Below, one piece after another: positions 56,843 to 63,689 of a DNA stretch of 64,000 nucleotides. Position 1 is the first letter of the stretch, and the number at the start of each line of letters is the position of its first letter. Source of the DNA: Akkermansiaceae bacterium (lineage in GTDB: Bacteria; Verrucomicrobiota; Verrucomicrobiia; Verrucomicrobiales; Akkermansiaceae). Both the position numbers and the translations under genes were made by a program. The notes beneath the pieces are model-generated. The model ran no database searches and was not told the DNA's origin. It saw only the letters and a program-made list of their open reading frames with translations. The stretch lies in NCBI GenBank assembly GCA_015062005.1, contig SUVL01000005.1:45151-109150 (forward strand), given 5' to 3'.

Positions 56843-58057
56843 TCAGAAGTCGAAGCGCACGGCAGAGGATAACTGCCAGCCAGTGAAGCCCTTGTTGCCC
56901 TTGGCATCGCGACCCTCGGAATTGAGGTACTCAGCGCCGAGCATGAGCTTGAGCATGTGCGGGTTCTCCGGGCACACGTAGTAGTTGGCACCCAGGTACA
57001 CGCCTTGCAGCAGGTCACTCGTGCCGGAGTAGGTCGAGTTCGTGCTGTAGTAGCGGCTGTCGGCCTTCACGGCGTTGCTGCCACTGGCCAGCTGGTAGCG
57101 CAGCACACCCTCCCAGTGCGGGGTGAAGCGGTAGCTGGGCATGATGGTCAGGCCGAACACGTTCTGAGCCCCCTGCGCACCACCGTACACATTGAACCCG
57201 GCCAGAGCCTCGGTGAGCAGGCTCAGGTTGCCCTGCTTACCCTCCCAGCTCAGAGCCACCACATCCACCGCGCCGGGGCCGGCATATTCTGTGCCGCTCT
57301 GCGCGCGGTCTTCGTTGCGGAAGCTGTGCATATAGTCCAGGGTGACCCGGCCATTGCTTCCCGTGGCGCGGGAGATGCTCATACCCAGGGTCACATTATC
57401 TGCGCTGTTGAAGGAGGGCTCCAGCCAGGTATTATCCCGCTGGCCGTTCACCCACAGCCCGGCATTCCAGCCCCAGTCGGCTTTCTTATCCGCATTCGCC
57501 ACGGATACACCGTAGAGCTTCTCGGCCTTCAGCTGGTTCACCAGGGCAGCGCGCTCCAGGGTAAGCAGCTTGCCGCTGGAGGTGCGGTACTCCGCCATGT
57601 AGGCAGGCTTGTGCTTACCCAGGGTCAGCGTCACGGGCTCCAGCTTCGTGGAAATGGTCAGCTCATCCAGGGTACCCTCGGAGCGGGAGCGTCCCCAGCT
57701 GCCATCGGAGTACTTGTTGCGGGTATCCAGACCGCCGATGTTCCAGACACCCTTCACGGTGAAACGGTTGAGCACCTTGGCCTGGGCACCCAGGCGGAAG
57801 CGGCGCCACTCGTTGTTGTCCTTGCGGTCGCCCTTCACCCGGGAATCACCACCGGCGGGGTCCACATAGCCCCACTGGTACTGGCCTCGCAGCTTCAGGC
57901 TGAGCTCCTGCAGATAGGGATTCTCTGCGTTGTCGCGCTTCGCATCAAAGAGCTTGAAGGCATCCTTGGCGTGGGCGGCCAGATTGAAATCCGCTGCCTG
58001 GGAGAGAGGGGCGGCGCCCATTACAAGGGCCAGTGCCATCATTGTGTTCTTTTTCAT
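56843..58057 (-). CDS. Phosphate-selective (OprO/OprP-type) porin
   Basis: A 404-aa outer-membrane protein with signal peptide MKKNTMMALALVMGAAPLSQA. A barrel of alternating strands follows (LSLKLRGQYQWGYVD, FRLGAQAKVLNRFTVKGVWN, GVLRYQLASGSN), ending LSSAVRFDF with the terminal aromatic. TLGKHKPAYMAEYRTSS resembles the constriction-loop segment of Pho porins. The operon with pstS and the shared Pho operator support a phosphate or polyphosphate role. I chose ATG 58057; upstream in-frame codons lie in the promoter. Confidence 0.85.
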   Translation of the reverse strand: MKKNTMMALALVMGAAPLSQAADFNLAAHAKDAFKLFDAKRDNAENPYLQELSLKLRGQYQWGYVDPAGGDSRVKGDRKDNNEWRRFRLGAQAKVLNRFTVKGVWNIGGLDTRNKYSDGSWGRSRSEGTLDELTISTKLEPVTLTLGKHKPAYMAEYRTSSGKLLTLERAALVNQLKAEKLYGVSVANADKKADWGWNAGLWVNGQRDNTWLEPSFNSADNVTLGMSISRATGSNGRVTLDYMHSFRNEDRAQSGTEYAGPGAVDVVALSWEGKQGNLSLLTEALAGFNVYGGAQGAQNVFGLTIMPSYRFTPHWEGVLRYQLASGSNAVKADSRYYSTNSTYSGTSDLLQGVYLGANYYVCPENPHMLKLMLGAEYLNSEGRDAKGNKGFTGWQLSSAVRFDF

Positions 58058-58105
58058 ATCGTCTTTTGTTTCGTTCTTGTGTCGCCTCTTTCGGTCGACG
58101 CCTTC

Positions 58106-58222
58106 AGTAAAACCTGTTTTTGCACTTTTTTCAAGCTGTTCATGGTGAGTCAAAAGCCACACGAATTGTGGCATTTCTGTCACAATTCCCAGCTTGCAGT
58201 TTTCTCGGAATAATGCTTAAAT
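58106..58222. promoter_or_regulatory. Divergent Pho-type control region (porin-pstS leftward, phoB rightward)
   Basis: The palindrome GCCACA-N5-TGTGGC at 58156-58172 serves both directions. Leftward it is followed by TTTTGACTCAC (to 58145), six bases, CAGC, -35 TTGAAA (58129-58134), 17 bases and -10 TTTACT (58106-58111). Rightward it is followed by ATTTCTGTCAC (to 58183), six bases, CAG, -35 TTGCAG (58194-58199), 17 bases and -10 TTAAAT (58217-58222). Order and all spacings equal those upstream of pstC. AATTGTG-N10-CACAATT (58164-58187) is also an inverted repeat. Confidence 0.78.
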
Positions 58223-58233
58223 AACAGGCAGAG

Positions 58234-58917
58234 ATGCCTACACATATCACAATCGTTGAAGATGATGAAGACATCGCCGCCCTGGTGGCGTTCAACCTCG
58301 AACGGCAGGGCTGGCAATGCAAACTCGTGCACCACGGTACCGAAGGCTGGGAAAGCATACGCCGCGAGCTGCCGGACTGCGTGATTCTGGACATGATGCT
58401 GCCCGGCATGGATGGGCTGGAGATTTTCCGCAACATGAAGGAAAACAAAGCCACACAGGAAATCCCCACCCTGTTTCTCACCGCCCGTGCCGAGCTCGAT
58501 GACCGCCTGGAAGGCCTCCGCCTGGGGGCAGATGACTACATCACCAAGCCCTTCAGCAGCAAGGAGCTGGTGCTGCGCGTCCGCAATATCCTGAAACGCA
58601 CCAACAGCGGCGCCACCCGCGTGCTGATTCAGCAAGGCGCGCTCGTGCTCGACAAAGTTTCCATGCATGCCACGCTGGAGGGCGAGCCGCTCGAGCTCAC
58701 CACCGCCGAATTCAAGCTCCTGGCCTACCTCATGGAACGCCCCGGCAAGGTGCAGGACCGCTACGAGCTCCAGCATATCATCCTGGGCTATGCCGATACC
58801 ACCCAGACCCGCGCCCTGGATACGCACATCAAGCGCCTGCGCCACAAACTGGGCGCCCACGCCACCTGCATCGCCACCGAGCGCGGCTGCGGATACTATT
58901 TTGACCCGCAGGGGTAA
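58234..58917 (+). CDS. phoB: PhoB-like response regulator (OmpR/PhoB family)
   Basis: A 227-aa regulator. The receiver domain (1-120) has the acidic pocket EDDED (8-12), phospho-acceptor Asp in VILDMMLPGMDG (about 53), Thr in LFLTARAE and Lys in ITKPFSSKEL. The C-terminal winged-helix domain (about 130-225) has LTTAEFKLLAYLMERPGKV and the recognition helix RALDTHIKRLRHKLG. The context (Pho genes, shared operator, including in front of itself) points to PhoB, autoregulated. No histidine kinase gene follows; cca is next, with its own promoter. Confidence 0.85.
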   Translation: MPTHITIVEDDEDIAALVAFNLERQGWQCKLVHHGTEGWESIRRELPDCVILDMMLPGMDGLEIFRNMKENKATQEIPTLFLTARAELDDRLEGLRLGADDYITKPFSSKELVLRVRNILKRTNSGATRVLIQQGALVLDKVSMHATLEGEPLELTTAEFKLLAYLMERPGKVQDRYELQHIILGYADTTQTRALDTHIKRLRHKLGAHATCIATERGCGYYFDPQG

Positions 58918-58930
58918 GGCGCGAATACTA

Positions 58931-58959
58931 TTGACAAAGCAGCGGGGGCAACGTACAAT
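58931..58959 (+). promoter_or_regulatory. Promoter of cca
   Basis: TTGACA and TACAAT, near-consensus, spaced by 17 bases. The -10 ends 11 bases before the ATG, so the leader is about four bases. Confidence 0.7.
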
Positions 58960-58970
58960 GAGCGCGCCCC

Positions 58971-60299
58971 ATGATTCAGATACCCGAACACGCGCTCACC
59001 GTGGTGGAGCGATTGGAACGCTATGGCTACGAGGCCTATGTGGTGGGCGGCTGTGTGCGGGATTCGCTGCTGGGGCGCGGCCCGAAAGACTGGGACGTGT
59101 GCACCAATGCCCTGCCGGAGGAAGTGCTGCGCGTGTTCAGGCGCTTCCATGTCATCAAGACCGGCCTGCAGCACGGCACCGTGACGGTGATGGTAAGCCA
59201 CCAGCCGGTGGAGGTAACTACCTTCCGCATCGACGGCGCCTACACCGACAACCGCCACCCGGACAGCGTGAACTTCGTGAGCCGGGTGGAAGAAGACCTG
59301 GCGCGGCGAGATTTCACCATCAACGCCATGGCCTACAACCCCACCCGCGGGCTGGTGGATGCCTTCGGCGGCCAGGAGGACCTGCGCGCCGGCATCATCC
59401 GCTGCGTGGGCGAACCGGATGCCCGCTTCAATGAGGATGGCCTCCGCATCCTGCGCGCGCTGCGCTTTGCCGCGCGCTACAACTTCGGTATCGAAACAGA
59501 AACCGCCTTCTCCATTCACCGCAACCGCCACCTGCTCGAAAACGTGAGCGTGGAGCGCATCTTTGCAGAGCTGAAAGGCATCCTGGTGGGCGAAGGCGTG
59601 CTGGGTATGATGCAGGCTTTCCCGGATGTATTCGCCATCATCATCCCGGAGCTGGCGCCAACCATCGGCTTCGACCAGCACAACCCGCACCACTGCTACG
59701 ACGTGTGGACCCACATTGCCCACGCGGTGCAGGCCGCCCCGGCGGATGAAGTGCTGCGCCTGGCACTTCTGCTGCACGATATTGCCAAACCCGCCACCTA
59801 CACCCTGGGCGAGGACGGCAAGGGGCACTTCTACGACCACGGCCAGGTGGGCGCCGACATGGCGCGCGATATCCTGCTGCACCTGAAGAGCGACACGGCC
59901 ACCCTGCAGAATGTGGTCACCCTGGTGCGCGAGCACGACCGCGTGCTGCCCACCACCGCCCCCGGCATGCGCCGCATCATCGGCAAACTGGGCATCAGCA
60001 CCCTGCAGCAGTTGCTTGCAGTAAAGCAAGCCGATATGTCCGCCCAGTCCTCCCACGAGCGTGAGCAGAAGAAGGCAACCCTGCGCGATGCCCGCCTGCT
60101 GCTGGAAGAGATGCTGGACGAGCCCCCCGCCTTCACCGTGGGCGACCTGGCCATCACCGGCCGCGACCTCATCGCCCTGGGCGTGAAACCCGGCCCCGCC
60201 CTGGGCCACATCCTCAAAACCCTGCTCTCCGAAGTGCAGGATGAACTACTCGACAACACCCGCGATGCCCTCAGCACCCGCGCCCGCGAACTTTTATAA
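58971..60299 (+). CDS. cca: CCA tRNA nucleotidyltransferase / poly(A) polymerase family with HD domain
   Basis: A 442-aa class II nucleotidyltransferase. VVGGCVRDSLLGRGPKDWDVCT (cited in parts: VVGGCVRDSLLG, then DWDVCT, residues 24-47) holds the G-G and D-x-D catalytic motif. RRDFTINAMAYN (about 111) is motif C, and GEPDARFNEDGLRILRALRFAAR (motif D; DGLRILRALRFAAR, about 150) binds the nucleotide. The HD domain has HCYDVWTHIAHAV and LLHDIAKPATY (about 267). It adds or repairs the CCA end of tRNA. A polyadenylation-specific paralogue cannot be excluded from sequence alone. Confidence 0.9.
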   Translation: MIQIPEHALTVVERLERYGYEAYVVGGCVRDSLLGRGPKDWDVCTNALPEEVLRVFRRFHVIKTGLQHGTVTVMVSHQPVEVTTFRIDGAYTDNRHPDSVNFVSRVEEDLARRDFTINAMAYNPTRGLVDAFGGQEDLRAGIIRCVGEPDARFNEDGLRILRALRFAARYNFGIETETAFSIHRNRHLLENVSVERIFAELKGILVGEGVLGMMQAFPDVFAIIIPELAPTIGFDQHNPHHCYDVWTHIAHAVQAAPADEVLRLALLLHDIAKPATYTLGEDGKGHFYDHGQVGADMARDILLHLKSDTATLQNVVTLVREHDRVLPTTAPGMRRIIGKLGISTLQQLLAVKQADMSAQSSHEREQKKATLRDARLLLEEMLDEPPAFTVGDLAITGRDLIALGVKPGPALGHILKTLLSEVQDELLDNTRDALSTRARELL

Positions 60300-60321
60300 C
60301 ACCCAAAACACACATACCACT

Positions 60322-60555
60322 ATGAGCTGCTGCCAACACTGCGAAAATAAATCCCCCCGTTCCCGTTTCACCTGCTTCCTGCTCAGCCTGTTGATATGCT
60401 GTGGCATTGGCGGTGTGCATCGCATCTACGCCGGCAAGGTCATCACCGGCATCCTTCAGTTTGTGACAGGTGGTGGTTTCCTTATCTGGCAGGTGATTGA
60501 TATCATCCGCATCGTGCTGGGTTGTTTTGATGATAAGGAGGGTAAGACGATCTAA
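60322..60555 (+). CDS. TM2-domain membrane protein
   Basis: A 77-aa protein. The cytoplasmic start carries MSCCQHCENKSPRSR (a Cys-x-x-Cys pair). The TM2 domain follows: first helix FTCFLLSLLICCGIGGVHRI, then YAGKVITGILQFVTGGGF, then LIWQVIDIIRIVLGCFDD, including the G-x-H-R-F/I-Y-x-G core. The function of bacterial TM2 proteins is unknown. It starts 22 bases past cca and is probably co-transcribed. Its stop codon TAA (60553-60555) abuts the left end of the hairpin element exactly. Confidence 0.8.
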   Translation: MSCCQHCENKSPRSRFTCFLLSLLICCGIGGVHRIYAGKVITGILQFVTGGGFLIWQVIDIIRIVLGCFDDKEGKTI

Positions 60556-60660
60556 GTCCGAGCCGCAGGCGAGGATATCGTCTTGCCTCAGGCAAGATAT
60601 CGTCCGGCGCAAGCCGGATATCGTCCAGCCTCCGCAGGAGGCTGGATATCGTTTCCTATC
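60556..60660. repeat. Left hairpin array of the four-helix-bundle element
   Basis: Four stems in a row: CCGAGCC-GCA-GGCGAGG (with tandem G-A mismatches), CTTGCC-TCA-GGCAAG minus overlaps, CCGGC-GCAA-GCCGG and CCAGCCTCC-GCA-GGAGGCTGG. They are separated by ATATCGT linkers and end GTTTCCTAT. Three-base GCA loops closed by C and G are known to form very stable single-stranded DNA mini-hairpins. Confidence 0.85.
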
Positions 60661-60699
60661 AGACCATGCAAATGTCAAAGCCGGAATAGGGAAATGAAC

Positions 60700-60728
60700 T
60701 TGCCTTTCGTAATACAGTTTGCTACTAT
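60700..60728 (+). promoter_or_regulatory. Promoter of the four-helix-bundle gene
   Basis: TTGCCT and TACTAT spaced by 17 bases, just inside the left array. The -10 ends eight bases before ATG 60737, so the transcript is nearly leaderless, and the gene carries its own promoter inside the element. Confidence 0.6.
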
Positions 60729-60736
60729 CTGGAATA

Positions 60737-61078
60737 ATGAAATCACACCCTCTTGCTGAACAAAGTCTCGAATTCGCAGTGGCAATTGTGCGTTTCTGCG
60801 ATGCAATAGAGCGTCACGCCGTGTTGAAGAATCAGTTGCTCCGCTCGGCAACAAGCATAGGAGCCAATATTCACGAAGGCATTTACGCTGCAAGCGGTGG
60901 AGATTTTGTAGCAAAATACCAGATTTCGCTCAAAGAGTGCTTTGAAACCGAATACTGGCTGCAAGTTATGCAACGGGCGGGCATTGGTTCTGCTGAATGC
61001 GTGGATCCTTTACTGCATCAATGTGGGAGTATCCGGCGCATGCTGATTGCGTCGATTAAAAAGGCTAAGGGGAAGTGA
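60737..61078 (+). CDS. Four-helix-bundle protein of the 23S rRNA intervening-sequence (IVP/S23) family
   Basis: A 113-aa, all-helical protein. The family core is visible as LEFAVAIVRFCDAIE (helix 1), then LKNQLLRSATSIGANIHEG (helix 2, about 37-56, the most conserved part), KYQISLKECFETEYWLQVM (helix 3) and a basic last helix (RRMLIASIKKAKGK). Relatives occur in intervening sequences of 23S rRNA genes and, as Avd, in diversity-generating retroelements. There is no rRNA or reverse transcriptase here. It is A+T-richer than neighbouring genes. The flanking inverted arrays suggest it acts on, or travels with, those hairpins; that is inference. Start 60737 fits the promoter better than 60719. Confidence 0.88.
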   Translation: MKSHPLAEQSLEFAVAIVRFCDAIERHAVLKNQLLRSATSIGANIHEGIYAASGGDFVAKYQISLKECFETEYWLQVMQRAGIGSAECVDPLLHQCGSIRRMLIASIKKAKGK

Positions 61079-61117
61079 TTTGTTTCCCGGTTTCCGCTAC
61101 TGTTTCTATAAAACTTC

Positions 61118-61220
61118 ATAGGAAACGATATCCAGCCTCCTGCGGAGGCTGGACGATATCCGGCTGCGCCGGACGATATCTTGCCTGCGGCAAGACGATA
61201 TCCTCGCCTGCGGCTCGGAC
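61118..61220. repeat. Right hairpin array of the four-helix-bundle element (inverted copy)
   Basis: The reverse complement of 60556-60660 apart from one substitution, one single-base indel and the outer base. It ends CGGCTCGGAC, directly abutting the stop codon (complement CTA, 61221-61223) of the leftward DJ-1/PfpI gene. Confidence 0.85.
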
Positions 61221-61763
61221 CTAGACACACATAGCACCCCGCAGCGCCGGCACCTGCTCACCCTTGCCCAGGGCGGCTCCGAGCGCAAAACCGAATTCCA
61301 GCGCAGCACCGGGGCCACGGCCAGTGACCAGCAGTCCATCCGTCACCGCCGGCGCGGCCACCACCTCAGCGGCGGATTTCAAATCACCCTCAACCCCGGG
61401 ATAACAGGTCACACGGCGACCGGCCAGCACCCCGGCGGCCTCCAGAGCAATGGGAGCCGCGCAGATGGCGGCCACCAGTTTCTCCGCCTGGTGCATGGAG
61501 CGCACGAGGGAGAGCACACCCGGCGTATCACGCAGCAGCCAGGAAGCAGGTCCCCCCGGAAGAATGATGCCGCTGTAATCCTCGGCATTCACATCCACCA
61601 TGAGCATCTCAGCCATCATGGCCATGCCGTGCGCACCTTCCACACAGCGGCCCTTCACCCCTGCGGTAACCACTGGAATCTCCAGACGCCGCAGAATATC
61701 AATGGGTGCGGTCAGCTCAATCTCCTCGAAACCGGGAGCCATCAGCACAAGTACGGGTTTCAT
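61221..61763 (-). CDS. DJ-1/PfpI family protein (class I glutamine amidotransferase-like)
   Basis: A 180-aa protein. Family parts are VLVLMAPGFEEIELTAPIDI (residues 4-23, with the conserved acidic Glu), DYSGIILPGGPAS (about 62), and the nucleophile elbow VAAICAAPIALEAAG (about 97) with the reactive Cys. VTCYPGVEGDL and LLVTGRGPGAALEFGFALGA follow, as in the DJ-1/YajL/ThiJ subgroup. Members are linked to glyoxalase, deglycase or chaperone roles; which applies is unknown. The promoter fixes ATG 61763 as the start of a leaderless mRNA; the stop abuts the hairpin element. Confidence 0.88.
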   Translation of the reverse strand: MKPVLVLMAPGFEEIELTAPIDILRRLEIPVVTAGVKGRCVEGAHGMAMMAEMLMVDVNAEDYSGIILPGGPASWLLRDTPGVLSLVRSMHQAEKLVAAICAAPIALEAAGVLAGRRVTCYPGVEGDLKSAAEVVAAPAVTDGLLVTGRGPGAALEFGFALGAALGKGEQVPALRGAMCV

Positions 61764-61769
61764 GCTCGC

Positions 61770-61799
61770 ATCATACCCGCCCCCGCCCCACCTTGTCAA
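61770..61799 (-). promoter_or_regulatory. Promoter of the DJ-1/PfpI gene
   Basis: TTGACA and TATGAT, near-consensus, spaced by 18 G-rich bases. The -10 is followed by GCGAGC and the ATG, so the first transcribed base should be the start codon. Confidence 0.72.
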
Positions 61800-61913
61800 G
61801 CCGGAAGGAGCTCCCGCACTGCACAAAATCTTGTAAAGCAAAGCCGCTAACACAATATGTGGTACCGTTAGAAAAAAAGTTATAGAAAATCTTGCGAATT
61901 TAAGAATTTTTGC

Positions 61914-61942
61914 TTGCCAGATGTGCAGCAAGTCGCTACAAT
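61914..61942 (+). promoter_or_regulatory. Promoter of dnaN
   Basis: TTGCCA and TACAAT spaced by 17 bases. The ~17-base leader contains AAAGGAAG before ATG 61966, one of few plausible Shine-Dalgarno sites in the window. Confidence 0.65.
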
Positions 61943-61965
61943 ACACCCAACAAAGGAAGTTCCCG

Positions 61966-63051
61966 ATGAAATTCTCACTCGCAAAACAAGTTCTGCTTGA
62001 TGGCATTAACAAAGTGGCCGGCGTGGTATCCACCCGCCCCAGCATGCCGATTCTTTCCAACGTGCTGCTGGACGCCTCGAACGGTGAGCTGTCTCTCACC
62101 ACCACCAGCATGGAGCTGACCATTCTGACCAAGGTGCCCTGCATCGTGGAAAAGCCCGGTTCCATCACCCTGCCCGCCAAGAAGCTGCAGAGCATCATCC
62201 GCGAACTGCGCGACGGCGAAGTGAGCATCGAGGTAAACGGGACTGTGGCCACCATCCGCTGCAACCGCGCCCAGTTCAAGCTGAACGGTCTGCCTGCCAA
62301 TGAGTTCCCCGGTCTGCCCGTCTTCAAGGAAGCCCGCGAGTTCAAGGTGCAGCAGGGCGTGCTGAACAAGGGGTTCTCCTTCACAGAGTTTGCCATTTCC
62401 AACGATGGCACGCGCTATGTGCTCAATGGCATCTACACCTGCTTCCAGGACGGCAAGCTTACCCTGGTGGCTACAGATGGTCGCCGTCTGGCGCTGTTCG
62501 AAAGCGAACTGGAGTTCCCGGAATCCCAGAGCGTGTGCATTGATATCCCCAGCCGCGCCGTGGCCGAGGCACACCGCCTGCTGGGCGACAACGGCGATGT
62601 GATGGTACGCGTAACCAGCAACCAGGCATCCTTCGATTTTGGTGATACCCTGCTCATCACCAAGCTGATTGACGGCAATTACCCGAACTACCGCCAGGTG
62701 ATTCCCAGCCGCTACAACGAACGCGTGGTCATCCCCGCCGCCGAGCTGCAGAGCGCCGTGCGCCGCGTGTCCCTGCTCTCCTCCGAGAAGACCAACACCG
62801 TAAGCTTCCGCTTCACCCCGGGTGTCATGTCCGTGCAGTCCAGCGCCAACATGGGCGAGGCCAATGAAGAAGTGCCCATTGACTACGATGGACGCGAGAT
62901 TTCCATCTCCTTCAACGCTGACTACGTGCTGGCACCGCTCAAGTCCGTGGGCGACCAGGATGTGTGCATCGACCTCATCGATACCTCCAGCCCCGGCGTC
63001 ATGCGCGTGGCCGATGAGTTCCTCTACGTGCTCATGCCCATCCGCGTCTAA
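61966..63051 (+). CDS. dnaN: DNA polymerase III subunit beta (sliding clamp)
   Basis: A 361-aa clamp that tethers DNA polymerase III to DNA. Three homologous domains are visible: MKFSLAKQVLLDGINKVAGVVSTRPSMPILSN (start cited as MKFSLAKQVLLDGINKVAGV), the middle GVLNKGFSFTEFAISNDGTR (about 126) with LVATDGRRLALFE, and the C-terminal VDLIDTSSPG-like end with YVLMPIRV. I chose ATG 61966 with its AAGGAAG site; the in-frame ATG at 61921 falls inside the promoter. dnaA, recF and gyrB are not adjacent, so this is not a classic origin cluster. Confidence 0.96.
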   Translation: MKFSLAKQVLLDGINKVAGVVSTRPSMPILSNVLLDASNGELSLTTTSMELTILTKVPCIVEKPGSITLPAKKLQSIIRELRDGEVSIEVNGTVATIRCNRAQFKLNGLPANEFPGLPVFKEAREFKVQQGVLNKGFSFTEFAISNDGTRYVLNGIYTCFQDGKLTLVATDGRRLALFESELEFPESQSVCIDIPSRAVAEAHRLLGDNGDVMVRVTSNQASFDFGDTLLITKLIDGNYPNYRQVIPSRYNERVVIPAAELQSAVRRVSLLSSEKTNTVSFRFTPGVMSVQSSANMGEANEEVPIDYDGREISISFNADYVLAPLKSVGDQDVCIDLIDTSSPGVMRVADEFLYVLMPIRV

Positions 63052-63088
63052 GGAGTCGTTTCAAAGTTTTTTTCAAGGTGATACAGCT

Positions 63089-63123
63089 GAGGGGTGGCCG
63101 ACGAAAGTCCGTCGCCCCTCTTT
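63089..63123 (+). terminator. Probable terminator of dnaN
   Basis: GAGGGG and CCCCTC form the outer stem and CGACG / CGTCG the inner stem, followed by TTTGTGT. It lies about 40 bases past the stop. Confidence 0.6.
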
Positions 63124-63188
63124 GTGTCTGCCGTATGAAGGAACAGAGTAAGTTCCCATGGCGCAGCGAGCCGCGGAATCATACCGTC

Positions 63189-63563
63189 TTACTCGTCTTC
63201 ATCCTGCCGGCGGTGAAGGGCTTTGTACACCGCGCTGCCGAGCCCCCAGGAGGCGGCTATCCACCCCAGCAGCGTGAAGAACAGCACATTGTACCTGGCA
63301 TGCCGGTGCAGGAAACCGGGCTTCTGGTACACAATGCGCAGGAGCTCCGCCGGTTCCACCTGCCAGAAGTGCAGGGTGAGCAGAATCAGCACCCCCAGCA
63401 CCAGTGCCGCCGCCAGCACATAATACCCACGGCGGCGAGCCTCCGCATCATCCTCCCAGGCGTTGTAACACACCAGGCCCAGCAGAACCACCACCATGAT
63501 GATGCCCCACAGGCCATATGGAGACCCGGCCAGGTATGAAGTATCGGCAAGCAGCGCATTCAT
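63189..63563 (-). CDS. Small hypothetical membrane protein
   Basis: A 124-aa protein with three hydrophobic segments: GLWGIIMVVVLLGLVCY, YYVLAAALVLGVLILLTLHF and YNVLFFTLLGWIAASWGLG. There is a charged loop after the first (NAWEDDAEARRRG) and an acidic C-terminus (RRQDEDE). No family is recognised. I chose ATG 63563. It is upstream of nothing on its strand but converges with dnaN, and rplI is transcribed toward it. Confidence 0.6.
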   Translation of the reverse strand: MNALLADTSYLAGSPYGLWGIIMVVVLLGLVCYNAWEDDAEARRRGYYVLAAALVLGVLILLTLHFWQVEPAELLRIVYQKPGFLHRHARYNVLFFTLLGWIAASWGLGSAVYKALHRRQDEDE

Positions 63564-63624
63564 GCAGAACGGTATAACACGGCTCAGCCCTGAAGTCAAT
63601 CAACTACCTGAGTGAAAGATGAAA

Positions 63625-63657
63625 CAACCGCACCGGGATTTCTCACCGGTGCGGTTG
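63625..63657 (-). terminator. Hairpin terminator downstream of rplI
   Basis: The 12-bp perfect stem CAACCGCACCGG / CCGGTGCGGTTG is followed leftward by TTTCATC, a short T run. It separates rplI from the small membrane protein gene. Confidence 0.7.
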
Positions 63658-63689
63658 CTGAAAAAAATATCAGGCTTTCAGGCGTTGAA

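Larger units (their letters stand above)
60555..61220. mobile_element. Putative compact mobile element: four-helix-bundle gene between ~104-bp inverted hairpin arrays
   Basis: Terminal arrays at 60556-60660 and 61118-61220 are inverted copies differing by one substitution, one single-base indel and the last base. The only gene inside is the four-helix-bundle gene, with its own promoter. The ends are GTCCGAG and CTCGGAC, and CTA occurs on both sides (60552-60554 and 61221-61223), a possible 3-bp target duplication. The unit lies precisely between the stop codons of the TM2 gene and of the oppositely oriented DJ-1 gene. A degenerate copy is at 26384-26656. Mobility is inferred from structure; no known transposase is encoded. 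Confidence 0.65.

Noticed and set aside
58106..58222. Canonical E. coli-type Pho box
   Set aside because: Only single partial CTGTCA-like matches exist; the shared element has a different base consensus, so I describe it as a lineage-specific site instead.
60737..61078. 23S rRNA intervening sequence
   Set aside because: The protein belongs to that family, but there is no rRNA sequence on either side; the flanks are TM2 and DJ-1 genes.
61914..63051. Replication origin region at dnaN
   Set aside because: dnaA, recF and gyrB are absent and I see no cluster of DnaA boxes (TTATNCACA) next to the gene.
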